The position numbers were made by a program, and so were the translations under genes. A model generated the notes under the pieces. The model did not search any database. It saw nothing but the letters and a program-made list of their open reading frames with translations, and was not told the DNA's origin. Shown here one piece after another: positions 19,893-29,338 of a DNA stretch of 64,000 nucleotides (positions within the stretch are counted from its first letter, which is position 1; each line of letters starts with the position of its first letter). Source of the stretch: Alkalinema sp. CACIAM 70d (lineage in GTDB: Bacteria; Cyanobacteriota; Cyanobacteriia; Leptolyngbyales; Leptolyngbyaceae); NCBI GenBank assembly GCA_002148405.1, contig MUGG01000098.1:186001-250000 (forward strand). The letters are read 5' to 3'.

Positions 19893-20933
19893 CTATTGGG
19901 GCAGGTGGCCTAGGTTTTGAATGATGTTCCGGTTAACGGTGGTGTAGCCTGAATCAACGTGTTGCAAGTGCGATCGAAGTTGCTGGTGGGCTTTGTCGAG
20001 GGCGTGGAAGGGCAGAGAGGGACAGAAGTGATGTTCTGCGTGATAGGGCATGTTCCACATTAACCAACGCAGAGGTGCCCAGGTAAGGGTGGTGCGGGTA
20101 TTGGCGAAGGGATTGGCATCGAGGGTGCAGCCGGTGTGTTCTGCCAAAAGAATAAGGCGCAAAATCGGTTGCCCGATCGCGAGGGGTAAGAGCCAACCCA
20201 GAACGAATGCAAAAGAGTGGAAGTAAATGGAAAGTGCGATCGCGAGGCCATAGCAGGCGAGTTGCAGTTGTACCGATCGCTGGACTTCGGCTCGTGCAGT
20301 GGCGGGAATGTAGGGGAGGTCGTCCATTTGCCCGATCGCACAGCGGAGATGGCCTTGCACTTTACCCATCCACCAAGGGATGCCGCTCACTTGCCAGAGG
20401 TATTCGCCGAGGCTGTTGGGGGTGGGATCGGTGAGTTCGGGGTCTTTGCCGGGGATGCGGGTATAGCGGTGGTGCCACTTATGATAACGGCGATAGAAGG
20501 TGCTGTTGTATAGAGAAAGCAATCCTGCGAACCATGCAACAATGTCGTTTGTGCGATTGCTGGCGAAGGCGGTGCGATGAACGCATTCATGGAGCGGGGC
20601 GAACATGGCGGCGATGCTAAAGCCGTAGATGACGAGGGCTGGGAGGCCAATCCAGGGTTCGTGCCAATGGGTGAGCCAGAGATAACCACTTCCCCCCAGA
20701 ATGCTTAGGTGATACAGCAGTTGTAGAGTTCCTTTGAGGTCAGAGCGTTGGTTAAGTTGTTCTAGGCCGTCGGGGGAAAAGATTTGCCGAGGGGAGAGGT
20801 AGGCGGCTGCGGCGGGAGCCGATCGATCGAAGCTGGCTTCGGTTTCTCCTGCTTCTACAGCGACCACGACCTCGGGAGGGATGGAGCTGAGGGGGTCTGG
20901 ATTAGGATGGTTAATCTCTTGTGGACTGGCCAT
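19893..20933 (-). CDS. Membrane fatty acid desaturase family protein
   Basis: Integral-membrane di-iron desaturase/hydroxylase family, about 346 residues from ATG 20933 (a TTG at 20960 would add 9). Three His boxes are seen: HECVH, HKWHH and HAEHH, with hydrophobic pairs around residues 85-130 and 225-270. The first 55 residues are hydrophilic. It resembles acyl-lipid or small-substrate desaturases rather than CrtW/CrtR; the substrate is not readable. It lies 43 bp upstream of the MetX-like gene on the same strand. Confidence 0.85.
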   Translation of the reverse strand: MASPQEINHPNPDPLSSIPPEVVVAVEAGETEASFDRSAPAAAAYLSPRQIFSPDGLEQLNQRSDLKGTLQLLYHLSILGGSGYLWLTHWHEPWIGLPALVIYGFSIAAMFAPLHECVHRTAFASNRTNDIVAWFAGLLSLYNSTFYRRYHKWHHRYTRIPGKDPELTDPTPNSLGEYLWQVSGIPWWMGKVQGHLRCAIGQMDDLPYIPATARAEVQRSVQLQLACYGLAIALSIYFHSFAFVLGWLLPLAIGQPILRLILLAEHTGCTLDANPFANTRTTLTWAPLRWLMWNMPYHAEHHFCPSLPFHALDKAHQQLRSHLQHVDSGYTTVNRNIIQNLGHLPQ

Positions 20934-21018
20934 GGTACTCCCGATCGTAGATGACTCCAATGTTTCACTTGTTATAACAAGTTACTTGGAGGCTGTCAAC
21001 TTAGGGGAGGGGATTGGG

Positions 21019-21567
21019 TTAGCGGCCTTTAGCGAGGTCTGCGTAGATGATGATCTCCCAGCCTAGTATCAGAAGTAGGAGCAGTTCAACGCCACCGAGA
21101 AGGTAAAGCACGATCGCAGGGTTGGGGATAAGGAGAAAAAATGTAATGAGGGCGACAATGCCGGAAAGAACAAAGGTGATTTCATCAACTACGAGTTGTT
21201 CAATTTTGCGACGGTTACGGTAGGGCGTATCGCGGTGGGCAATTTCCCAACCAAATAAACTTTCTACTTCGTTGTGGCCTACTTTTTCTTTGATTTTATC
21301 GACGAGGGTGAGGCGGATATAGCGACCGATCGCGCTAATTTTTTCGTCGTTGATTAAGTATGTCCAGCCAAGGATGAGACTGATCCAAGGAATGACGAGG
21401 AGGGCATAGTAGTTGGCCGGGTTGGAAATTGCGGTGGGGATAATGACGCCAAAGAGACCCAGGGTGACGTACAGGAGGTTATCTCGGAAGCCGATGCGTT
21501 GGGTTTGTTCGGCTTTGAGTTTGTCGTACTCCGCTAACCAGATTTTTAGTACTGGGTCTTCACTCAT
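21019..21567 (-). CDS. Hypothetical integral membrane protein
   Basis: 182 residues from ATG 21567 (MSEDPVLKIWLAEYDKL). It has a soluble helical start, two hydrophobic segments at about 30-75 (LYVTLGLFGVIIPTAI, LVIPWISLILGWTYL), a charged middle with EKVGHNEVESLFGWEIAHRD, and two more hydrophobic segments at the end. Four membrane spans are therefore likely. No family name comes to mind, although such proteins often lie near toxin-antitoxin or conflict genes. Here the neighbours are a HicB-like antitoxin and the PNP cluster. Confidence 0.65.
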   Translation of the reverse strand: MSEDPVLKIWLAEYDKLKAEQTQRIGFRDNLLYVTLGLFGVIIPTAISNPANYYALLVIPWISLILGWTYLINDEKISAIGRYIRLTLVDKIKEKVGHNEVESLFGWEIAHRDTPYRNRRKIEQLVVDEITFVLSGIVALITFFLLIPNPAIVLYLLGGVELLLLLILGWEIIIYADLAKGR

Positions 21568-21654
21568 GGAAATGACTCCGATCTCAATCTGTGTTTTCTG
21601 TGTGTGATCATACTGGATCGCCACTACTGTATGAGGTATCTGCAAAGAGTTGTT

Positions 21655-21963
21655 TCATACAGGTCTTTTGGGGATGCCGTAGATGTAGTGATCATGTTGT
21701 TCAGCACCATCTTGGGGGAGTTGGGCGATTTCATCCGCAGTCATATCAGAGGTGATGTCATCGAATAGGTCTAATAGGGACTGCCCGGTGGATTGTCGGG
21801 TGGAGTGGCTGGTTCTGTTCAGATAGGCTTGAACGATTTCTTTGATGGCATTGACCACTTGTTCAAAGGTGTCGCCTTGAACTTGACTATCTGTGATTTC
21901 GGGGCTGTGGGTACAATAACCAGACGCTATCTTTTCAATCTGGATGCTGACTTTGGAGTTCAT
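21655..21963 (-). CDS. Orphan HicB-like antitoxin
   Basis: 102 residues. The first 50 follow the HicB/UPF0150 pattern (IASGYCTHSPEITDSQVQGDTFEQVVNAIKEIVQAYL). The rest (ITSDMTADEIAQLPQDGAEQ HDHYIYGIPKR) matches the tail common in small cyanobacterial antitoxin-like proteins. No HicA-type or other small toxin gene is adjacent, so this is an orphan or acts on an unlinked toxin. It lies between the membrane protein gene and the 3' end of the PNP cluster. Confidence 0.65.
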   Translation of the reverse strand: MNSKVSIQIEKIASGYCTHSPEITDSQVQGDTFEQVVNAIKEIVQAYLNRTSHSTRQSTGQSLLDLFDDITSDMTADEIAQLPQDGAEQHDHYIYGIPKRPV

Positions 21964-22118
21964 GATTCGGTGGGCGGAGGGTCAGTTTAATTATATTGTA
22001 GGGAGGTAGAGAGCGGCATGATGTTGAAACATGCGTGTTTCACGTAATCAAGGACGATCTATTGAGACCACTTTCACTGATTCGTTCCTTAACAATCACT
22101 CAGTTAAACACTGCCTTT

Positions 22119-25100
22119 CTACGTCATAAATGACTGTGAAACCCATGCATCTACTGCTCTTAGAACTTCTTTTTCTTGGAGAGGCATTACTGAAAATTTC
22201 TGTTGAATCGCCTTCTTAAGCTTACTCACAAAAACTGTTGATCCCGACTCCATTGATTGATGCTTTACCGTTAATATCTTCATCAACTCAAACACTAAGC
22301 TATCACGTGGATCAATTAATTGAGCATCTGTCATAACAATTTCAAGGTAGAGCCGACGCAGAAAATCTGCTGCAATGGATACTACATAATCCAAATTCGT
22401 ATTTTTCTCATTAGCAAGTGCCTTTAAAGCTGAAGTATAAAGTGGTTGGAGTTTCCATCCAGTGGACTTTATCGCTTCTATCAAGATTTCAGCATCAATG
22501 ATTGTGTATGTGTATCCTTTGCTTGCGAGTACTAGAGCCGATTTGCGATAAAGAAATTCATTGGAGCTTTGCTGTACTAAACAATACTTCAGAACGACCT
22601 GCGTCCAAACTCCTGCCACACCAGAATCCACATGGGCATACCAACGTAACCACTGATCGTCAGAATAAAGGATGCGTCCGGGTTCTCCAGCAATTAGAAC
22701 CGTATCAATAAATGCTGGGCTTATATATTCTGTGAGTTTGTCTCGTTCGGCTTTGTTAATATCTAATGCTCTATAACAGGGCAAAGTCTGACAATTGTCT
22801 CTACTCCAATTAATAATTCGTTCAAAAAATTCTTTCTGCTGATTAATCTGCTCTGGAGAAACTTCTTGAAAAATGCCTTGATTTTCTTCCACACCAAAGG
22901 TGACAAATCCTTCACGTTGAAAACCTTGTGCTCTTTCAACCATCGCGTTAAATAAGTCAATTGTTGACTGAGCAATTCCAAATTTGCCTAAAAACCTTAC
23001 AACATCATCTGCAACTCCTAAATAATGAAGTGTAACTAATGAAATAGGATCGATGACCACGAGTCCTCCTTTCTGAAGACTAATTAAAGCATTCTCAAAT
23101 TTCTCATGTTTCAAGTTAGACCATACATGAATGAAGGGCGCAGTCTCAAAAGCTAAAATTTGCCAAAGTTCGATTGGATTACGGTTCAATAAAACAGCAA
23201 CAGTACCAAAGGGAATCTCTCCAGAGACATAACCAACTTTAATTTGATCAAATTGTTTCTTGTGTTGTTGTAATCCTTCAATAAATTGTTGCACCCAATC
23301 AGAAGAGAGATCATCGTCTTCCATTGGCACGGTAATCATTCTAAAATTGTTAATATCCGTATGATTTTCCAGAACAGAGGAGCTTTGCTTTCCTGCTGCA
23401 AAATATTTGTCTGTAATAGCTTCAATACGAAGGAAGTTACGACCAAAGCTATCTTCTGCTTGAACAATCTCATCACCAATATTTCTGCCAATCAAAGCTT
23501 GGTACAGCGGTTGAATAGAATTAAGTTCATGCTGAGCAAACACTGCATCTGATCGGTCTTCAATGATATACCACTTTTCATTACCAAATTCATTTTTTAA
23601 AAGAACTCCACATCCGTCTCGTACCGTCTCAAAGTTTTGAATACCTGGTTGGATTTTAGTTGCTTCAAGATATGAAATCTGATAAAAGGCATGAACCTGT
23701 CCATCGTCATAGAAACGATGTCTCATTTCGTAGATGACTTCAAGAAATTTGTCTACTCGATTTCTAACTTTGTAGAGGTGAGCAAGTTTCTTCAGAGAGT
23801 CTAGATTCAAGTTGTTAATATCTGGTTTTGAATCAAGAAATACATCCAACCTTGCATACTCCCCCGTAGCGTAGTTTACTGCTGCCAGTCGCAGTTGCAT
23901 TGCTATATTTTGTGGAAAGGAGTTCAGGTAAGTTTCACAGATACGTTGGGCACCATTCATATCCCCGATGTTGTCGTAAATATAAGCAGCCATATCGGAA
24001 ACTGTTTCCAGCGGACCATATTTATCGAGAAGCTGCTCACACAGATTTAATGCCTCTCTGTGATCACCTGCCAAGTAATATGTTTGCAGTAGCCGCCGGG
24101 AAAGAGGAGTATTCAGACTTTTATCAACAAACTGTTCATAGATTTCGGCTGCATCGCGATAATAGTTTAATGAATAGAGAGTATCAGCGAGAAAAATTTG
24201 AGCATGAACAGAAGATTTAGAGGCGAGAGCTGCTTTAGCTTGTTCAACTAGCGATGCAATAGTCTCCTCTGTCCCAATATACTTTTGCCAACGCATACTT
24301 TGGATAAGCGTAAAAACGTTCTCTGGATCTTCGTTAATTAGTTGTTGAAGGACTGCTTCTGAGTTATGGCGATCGCCACGCTCCAAAAATAGATCAAATT
24401 TGAGACGTTTGGCTTCTCGCTTTAGGTCTTTAGGGCTAACCGTTTGCAGGAATTGATCTAATATCCTTTCTGCTTCTTCACTACGGTTAAGAACCATCAG
24501 AGAACTAGCCGCTAATAAAGATGCCTCCGGAGTTTGAGGAGATGACAAAATCTGATTTGCATAGCTGTAGGCGCTTAAGTCATCCCCTTTTTCGTGAGCT
24601 AAAAGAGCACGTTGCTTAACCAGATAATGGTCATTGGGTTCTTTTTGCCGAGCGACTTCAATGTCACGAATTGCTTCATCATACCGACCTAACAGGCGTA
24701 AAGCAGATGCTCGATTAACCAGTGCAGTAAATTTCAGGTGTGATAAATCACTTGGATTTACGTATTCTCCGCCTAAAACTTCCGTGAAGAGAGAAACAGC
24801 CCGCTCTAACTTATACTTTTGGTATTCTGAAAGCTGACCAGCAGCGATAAGTGGATAGTTCTCAGCAATAGGTTCGAGTAGAGCAACAGCTAGACCAGTC
24901 TTGATGCTGTCCATACTCTTATCACTATTGCCCTCTAGAGCTACTTGCCACCATTCTTCTGCCTTGTCGTACAGTTTACGGTTTAGAGCTGCTTCTCCAA
25001 GTGCCACCATAACCTCTGGGCTTTTATGATATTCAGAGGGAACTTGTTCTAATACTGACTCAATGGTTGCTGTGACTGGTGCAACTCGAATACGTAGTGA

Positions 25101-26309
25101 ATATGCAAAAGCACTCGCTGGGTTACACTGCAATGCTTCCTCGATCAAAGTCTCGGCTCTGGCATAATTCTTTTGGAAGATATGTCCCATCGCTGCATGA
25201 GCGATTGCTTTGTCATCTTCTTGGTTGTATTGTAATGCTTCGATAAAAATTTTTGCTGCATCGCTAATTTCATGAAGCCCTAATTTTGCCGTCCCAAGGT
25301 TTACGAGAAGACGATACTTGAGAATATTGTCTAACTGATACCACAGTCCTGTTTTCAGCTCACTAAGATATTGAACTGCCTGATTAAATTGTCCTTGTTT
25401 AATTAAGGTTTTTGCATAGTCGATGCGTTTATGGCGTTCACCCGTAAGACCGCCTGAGCTACTATCTACTGCTACTTCAACTCGTTGCCCGATCGCAGCA
25501 AGTAAATCATCAGGAGTCATTCCATATGAGATGATACCTTGAACACGCTGTGTGGTTTCCGAATCAGCTATCTTATACTTTGCAAGAATCTCAAAAATAA
25601 ATGCACTTGCATTCTGTGATGCAATAGTCTTAGCATCCGCTTGAATAGTTTCTGCACTACTAGTGAGCAAACGAAATATCCAATGTACTGTTAATGCGGG
25701 AACTCTCCCATTCGCTTCAACGGCTTCAAAAAAGCCGAATCCTACATTCTCAATGGCAACAGTATCACCATATTGGGAGCGTAAAAACTTTAGAAGCTCT
25801 GCCTGTTCATCAGCAAGTTCTTTTTCTCCAGATGCGATCGGTGCAAGAAAGACAGAAGGTAGTGAACCGATCATTCCATGAAGTGCTCTGCTGAACCAGT
25901 CAGGCTTTTTCTTTTCCGCTTTAGCTCTTTCTCGAAGTGCATAAAATGGCTTCTGTACGTCTGGTCTAGGATGAAATTCATTTTCTGCTTTTCCCGATTC
26001 ATAGCCATAGACTTTATTGGCGATCACAATGTCACCCAAAGACACATCTTTAATGCCAACCGCAGCACTGATTAAGCAGATTACGTCAGGCTTGAAATAA
26101 TTAATTGCTCTCTCAGCCTCTGAAGCTGAACTGGTATTGTTATTCTCGATTTCAGCGATCGCTACCTCCCATGTTTGCTCAGGTGCAGAGAACTGCCCTA
26201 ATTCATAGACTGTCCCTTGAGGATGCGTTTCTTCCTCAAGGTTTGTCAAATGGGCACGGATAGTCTGATATTCGTCAGAATGGGTAGTTAAGATGACGGC
26301 ACGAGGCAT
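22119..26309 (-). CDS. Degenerate-PNP / TPR / GreAB-C-like / PIN protein
   Basis: A 1396-residue multidomain protein. Residues 1-245 are a nucleoside phosphorylase/nucleosidase-like domain, closely similar to the protein at 28154 (shared MPRAVILT, YFKPD, VYGYESGK, NASAF.FE.LAK). Its active site is lost: E187-N188-V189 replaces EME, and R213 stands where the catalytic Asp of RGISD should be. Residues about 285-880 are tandem TPR-type helical hairpins. Residues about 895-970 resemble the GreA/GreB C-terminal domain (LYQALIGRNIGDEIVQ). A PIN-like nuclease domain follows from about 1080 (VVIDPIS, D1087; ILYSDDQWLRW, D1217/D1218). Likely a conflict-system RNase controlled by its sensor domains. 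Last gene of a three-gene minus-strand operon. Confidence 0.8.
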   Translation of the reverse strand: MPRAVILTTHSDEYQTIRAHLTNLEEETHPQGTVYELGQFSAPEQTWEVAIAEIENNNTSSASEAERAINYFKPDVICLISAAVGIKDVSLGDIVIANKVYGYESGKAENEFHPRPDVQKPFYALRERAKAEKKKPDWFSRALHGMIGSLPSVFLAPIASGEKELADEQAELLKFLRSQYGDTVAIENVGFGFFEAVEANGRVPALTVHWIFRLLTSSAETIQADAKTIASQNASAFIFEILAKYKIADSETTQRVQGIISYGMTPDDLLAAIGQRVEVAVDSSSGGLTGERHKRIDYAKTLIKQGQFNQAVQYLSELKTGLWYQLDNILKYRLLVNLGTAKLGLHEISDAAKIFIEALQYNQEDDKAIAHAAMGHIFQKNYARAETLIEEALQCNPASAFAYSLRIRVAPVTATIESVLEQVPSEYHKSPEVMVALGEAALNRKLYDKAEEWWQVALEGNSDKSMDSIKTGLAVALLEPIAENYPLIAAGQLSEYQKYKLERAVSLFTEVLGGEYVNPSDLSHLKFTALVNRASALRLLGRYDEAIRDIEVARQKEPNDHYLVKQRALLAHEKGDDLSAYSYANQILSSPQTPEASLLAASSLMVLNRSEEAERILDQFLQTVSPKDLKREAKRLKFDLFLERGDRHNSEAVLQQLINEDPENVFTLIQSMRWQKYIGTEETIASLVEQAKAALASKSSVHAQIFLADTLYSLNYYRDAAEIYEQFVDKSLNTPLSRRLLQTYYLAGDHREALNLCEQLLDKYGPLETVSDMAAYIYDNIGDMNGAQRICETYLNSFPQNIAMQLRLAAVNYATGEYARLDVFLDSKPDINNLNLDSLKKLAHLYKVRNRVDKFLEVIYEMRHRFYDDGQVHAFYQISYLEATKIQPGIQNFETVRDGCGVLLKNEFGNEKWYIIEDRSDAVFAQHELNSIQPLYQALIGRNIGDEIVQAEDSFGRNFLRIEAITDKYFAAGKQSSSVLENHTDINNFRMITVPMEDDDLSSDWVQQFIEGLQQHKKQFDQIKVGYVSGEIPFGTVAVLLNRNPIELWQILAFETAPFIHVWSNLKHEKFENALISLQKGGLVVIDPISLVTLHYLGVADDVVRFLGKFGIAQSTIDLFNAMVERAQGFQREGFVTFGVEENQGIFQEVSPEQINQQKEFFERIINWSRDNCQTLPCYRALDINKAERDKLTEYISPAFIDTVLIAGEPGRILYSDDQWLRWYAHVDSGVAGVWTQVVLKYCLVQQSSNEFLYRKSALVLASKGYTYTIIDAEILIEAIKSTGWKLQPLYTSALKALANEKNTNLDYVVSIAADFLRRLYLEIVMTDAQLIDPRDSLVFELMKILTVKHQSMESGSTVFVSKLKKAIQQKFSVMPLQEKEVLRAVDAWVSQSFMT

Positions 26310-26337
26310 TAGTTAATACCTGGAAGACTTACTACAG

Positions 26338-28074
26338 TTACTCGAAGCAATTTAGAATTGTTTTTTGTAACAGAACATAATGTACAAGGCTAGCAGCAGC
26401 AGCGGCAGCCAGCGGTTGATAATGATCATTTTTGTTGCCGTCAGCCCAATCACATATTGCCTTGATTAAAATCCAAGGTTTTTTCATTTCATTAGCTGCT
26501 GTGGCAAATCCTATTCCCTCCATTTCTCCACCTTTAGCAGCTGAAAATCGCTCAAACAGTTCGGTCTTGAACCCAAGATTATCTACAAGTTTATTTCCAG
26601 AAAGAATAGGGCCAGAGTCACTTTTACAACGAGATCCATCAGGGCGTTTAAATTCCCAGCTATAAGCTTGTTCAAATAATCTTAACAGCTGTCCGTTACT
26701 TGGCAGGTGATCTCCACGATCGTCGATGCTTCCATCTGAATTCATACGAATTGATTCATAATCAATAAGTTTAGTAGCAACTAATACGTCAGCTATATTC
26801 TGCGTTGTTGGGTTTTTGCCGAACACAATACCGACCATAATAACAGCTTTTGGATTCCATTCACGTAAAGCTGAACGGGTGGTGGCATTTGACCCGAACT
26901 CATTACGATCGCCCATACGGCTTTGAGTCACGACGGTATTGTAATGTCCAAACCTACCCAAATAGTATTGTTGCCCAGATGAGTTAAATACTCGACATGG
27001 CAACAGGTTATCAGAATCATCTAGCTTTAGAATACGAAGCACTGCTGCCAATTCAATAGGGGTAGCAGTGACAATAACAAAATCAGTCTTAAATTCTGAA
27101 GATTCTAATCGATTCCAATCAACTTCGGGGATTTGAGGAAACTCCCGATTGTACCAGGGCTGATCTTCTAGTACATAATGCTGTGAAGCTAATTCTTGTT
27201 TTCTCTGAAGGACTAAGTTCAAGCTGTTTTGAAGCTCGACCGAAAAGGGTAAATTATATGCCTTTGAAAAACTTAAAGCATCTTCAAACCACCTCTGGGC
27301 GATATCAAAATCAATGGTTTCATGAACTTTTGCCAGCTCTTTTGACACCAATGCTCTTATGTAAGGATTTTTGTGAGCAATGCGCATTGCATATTGTAGA
27401 TCTCCGAGCAAATTACTGTGTGAAACAACATCTACTTTCTCATCCCTAAAATTACTCCTTTCTCGCACTGATGAACTTAAATAAGCGCTGATTTCTGCCT
27501 CTTGATTTTGTAAACCATACTGTCTAGCAATAGTTAGACCTTTGTCATAACTAATTACGGCGAGTTCATGGTTTCCCAAAGCATACTGATTTAATCCAAT
27601 ACATAGATGAATTCTACATCTCAATGGTTTAAATGCAAGCTGCTCTTCCTCAGCTGAAAGAATAGCAAAGCTTTGTTCTTGAGACATAAGAGAAGATTCA
27701 TGCAAGCCCATAAAATAGCTGCAAAATCCCACTTTATGGTGAGCAATAGCTAAATTTAAAGTATTGTCAATCTCAGTTAACATGTTTACCTGCTGGTTAT
27801 AAAACTCAACAGCAATTTTGTATTGACCTAAGTAGAAGAGGTTATCGCCTAGCCTGGATAGAATACTAGCCCTTAAAGAAGTTAAACATTTTTTGCCTTT
27901 TGACTCTTGCGTATCATATTTGACTTGATGTAAAGCTTCTAAAGCTTGAAGATAATTTTTAGTAGCCTCTTGATAATTCCCCTCATACTGATTCTGGTCA
28001 CCAAAACTGATTAAGGATGAGAAATCATATCCTGAAAAGTCTTGGATATCAAAATAGTTACTGGAGGGATTCAT
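26338..28074 (-). CDS. TPR protein with C-terminal nucleoside phosphorylase domain
   Basis: 578 residues. About 25-300 form TPR-like repeats (EGNYQEATKNYLQALEAL, YLGQYKIAVEFYNQQ, ALGNHELAVISYDKGL). Residues 328-578 are a purine-nucleoside-phosphorylase/nucleosidase domain: FVIVTATPIELAAVL, VGIVFGK (414-420, the usual GIAGG loop altered), GGEMEGIGFATAA with the ribose-binding E517-M518-E519, and AICDWADGNK with the expected catalytic Asp D542. This domain looks active but is not a close copy of the other two in the cluster. It lies 28 bp before the 1396-residue gene and 79 bp after the third PNP gene. Few GATCG words and A/T-rich codons suggest a transferred block. Confidence 0.82.
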   Translation of the reverse strand: MNPSSNYFDIQDFSGYDFSSLISFGDQNQYEGNYQEATKNYLQALEALHQVKYDTQESKGKKCLTSLRASILSRLGDNLFYLGQYKIAVEFYNQQVNMLTEIDNTLNLAIAHHKVGFCSYFMGLHESSLMSQEQSFAILSAEEEQLAFKPLRCRIHLCIGLNQYALGNHELAVISYDKGLTIARQYGLQNQEAEISAYLSSSVRERSNFRDEKVDVVSHSNLLGDLQYAMRIAHKNPYIRALVSKELAKVHETIDFDIAQRWFEDALSFSKAYNLPFSVELQNSLNLVLQRKQELASQHYVLEDQPWYNREFPQIPEVDWNRLESSEFKTDFVIVTATPIELAAVLRILKLDDSDNLLPCRVFNSSGQQYYLGRFGHYNTVVTQSRMGDRNEFGSNATTRSALREWNPKAVIMVGIVFGKNPTTQNIADVLVATKLIDYESIRMNSDGSIDDRGDHLPSNGQLLRLFEQAYSWEFKRPDGSRCKSDSGPILSGNKLVDNLGFKTELFERFSAAKGGEMEGIGFATAANEMKKPWILIKAICDWADGNKNDHYQPLAAAAAASLVHYVLLQKTILNCFE

Positions 28075-28153
28075 ATTATATTGCTGATGTAACTGTCTTG
28101 AGAGGTCATCACTTGAGCGAGTAAAACATTAAAAGTTTTAAAATGATTATTTT

Positions 28154-29158
28154 TTAGCTGCTTAAGTGAGTTTGCTCAAGGGAGTTCAGTTCCTCTTCCA
28201 ACTGTCTGAGTTGTCTCTCTTCGTCCTGAATCTGTTGACATAACTGAAATTGGACAGTTGCTCCTGACTCAATTGCTAAAGCCTGTCGAAGATACTTCAA
28301 CTTTTCGCTTCTTAAATTCCATTCGCCTTGGAGGGTCTCCTGTCTTTGCACTAACTGTTGTCGTTGTTGAGAATTTACAACTGGATTTGCAGGCTCTTGA
28401 GAAGACACTTCTAGCTTCGCCAAGACTTCAAAAGCAAACGCACTGGCATTGCGAGACGCTCTCTCCTGCCGCTCGTCCTCTGTGCCTTCTATGGGATCAT
28501 TGGCGTTTTTATCCTTGATCAGGTCAGAGATACCTCGAATCACGATCGCCTTAACATTTGGATAAGCAAAAGCCGCACTCAGAAAGCCAAACCCCTCCAT
28601 CTCAACCGCGATCGCATCGTTATAGCTTGCTCTGATAAAGTTGAAAACATCTAATTCTTTTGAGGCAACAACCTTCTCCCCGGCGGCAATAGGAGCTACA
28701 AATACACGGGGCTGTGAAGCTGGACTACTAGATAACCGCCTTAACCACTCACTTTTTCTTGCCTCTGATCTGGCTCGTTGTACTAATGTATAAGCAGAAT
28801 ATCCTAAGGCAGGTCGAGGGAAGAAATTCTCTCCGACTTTGCCAGATTCGTAGCCGTAAACTTTTGTTGCTGCCACCACATCGCCGATCGCAACGTCTTT
28901 GATGCCTCCAGCGATGCCCACAAAGAAAAGGATGTCCGGCTTGAAGTAGGCGATCGATCGTTCTGCTTCAACCGCTGCTCCAGCATTGCCTGCTCCCACC
29001 TCGGCAATCCCGACTTCCCATTCTTGTCCATTGCTAGCAAATCTTCCCCGCTCGTAAATCGTTCCTTGCGGATGCATTTCCTCTTGAAGATTTTTTAAGT
29101 GAGAACGAACGGCCATATACTCCACAGGTAAAGCCGTTAGAATGACAGCACGGGGCAT
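28154..29158 (-). CDS. Nucleoside phosphorylase (MTA/SAH nucleosidase-like) with C-terminal helical adaptor
   Basis: 334 residues from ATG 29158, chosen because the paralogue at 26309 begins with the same MPRAVILT. Residues 1-250 are an intact nucleoside phosphorylase/nucleosidase domain: VGAGNAG, VGIAGGIKD (80-88), VEMEGFGF (E186, E188) and IRGISDL with catalytic D212. Residues about 262-328 are a charged helical segment (SEKLKYLRQALAIESGAT, QIQDEERQLRQLEEEL) resembling the short adaptor modules attached to effectors in bacterial conflict proteins. First gene of the three-gene operon; an enzyme or sensor of a nucleoside-type ligand is likely. Confidence 0.82.
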   Translation of the reverse strand: MPRAVILTALPVEYMAVRSHLKNLQEEMHPQGTIYERGRFASNGQEWEVGIAEVGAGNAGAAVEAERSIAYFKPDILFFVGIAGGIKDVAIGDVVAATKVYGYESGKVGENFFPRPALGYSAYTLVQRARSEARKSEWLRRLSSSPASQPRVFVAPIAAGEKVVASKELDVFNFIRASYNDAIAVEMEGFGFLSAAFAYPNVKAIVIRGISDLIKDKNANDPIEGTEDERQERASRNASAFAFEVLAKLEVSSQEPANPVVNSQQRQQLVQRQETLQGEWNLRSEKLKYLRQALAIESGATVQFQLCQQIQDEERQLRQLEEELNSLEQTHLSS

Positions 29159-29338
29159 ACCGAAGCATTTCAGAAACAGCAATTGCTCCTATTGTGCCAA
29201 TTCTTTTCTCTGTTTGCCACTCTAGACAAAATATTATGATTCTTGGCAGGAGATTCTGTCTCGTCTAACAAAGTTGAATCCACTGCATTCACCCCCTAGA
29301 CTGCAAAGTTGTTTAATCAAGGAGAGCTACCTCAGATT

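Noticed and set aside
19893..20933. Consideration as a second carotenoid ketolase/hydroxylase
   Set aside because: The His boxes HECVH/HKWHH/HAEHH lack the LPHRE and EEHHELPHLAWW features of CrtW, so it is called only as a desaturase-family protein.
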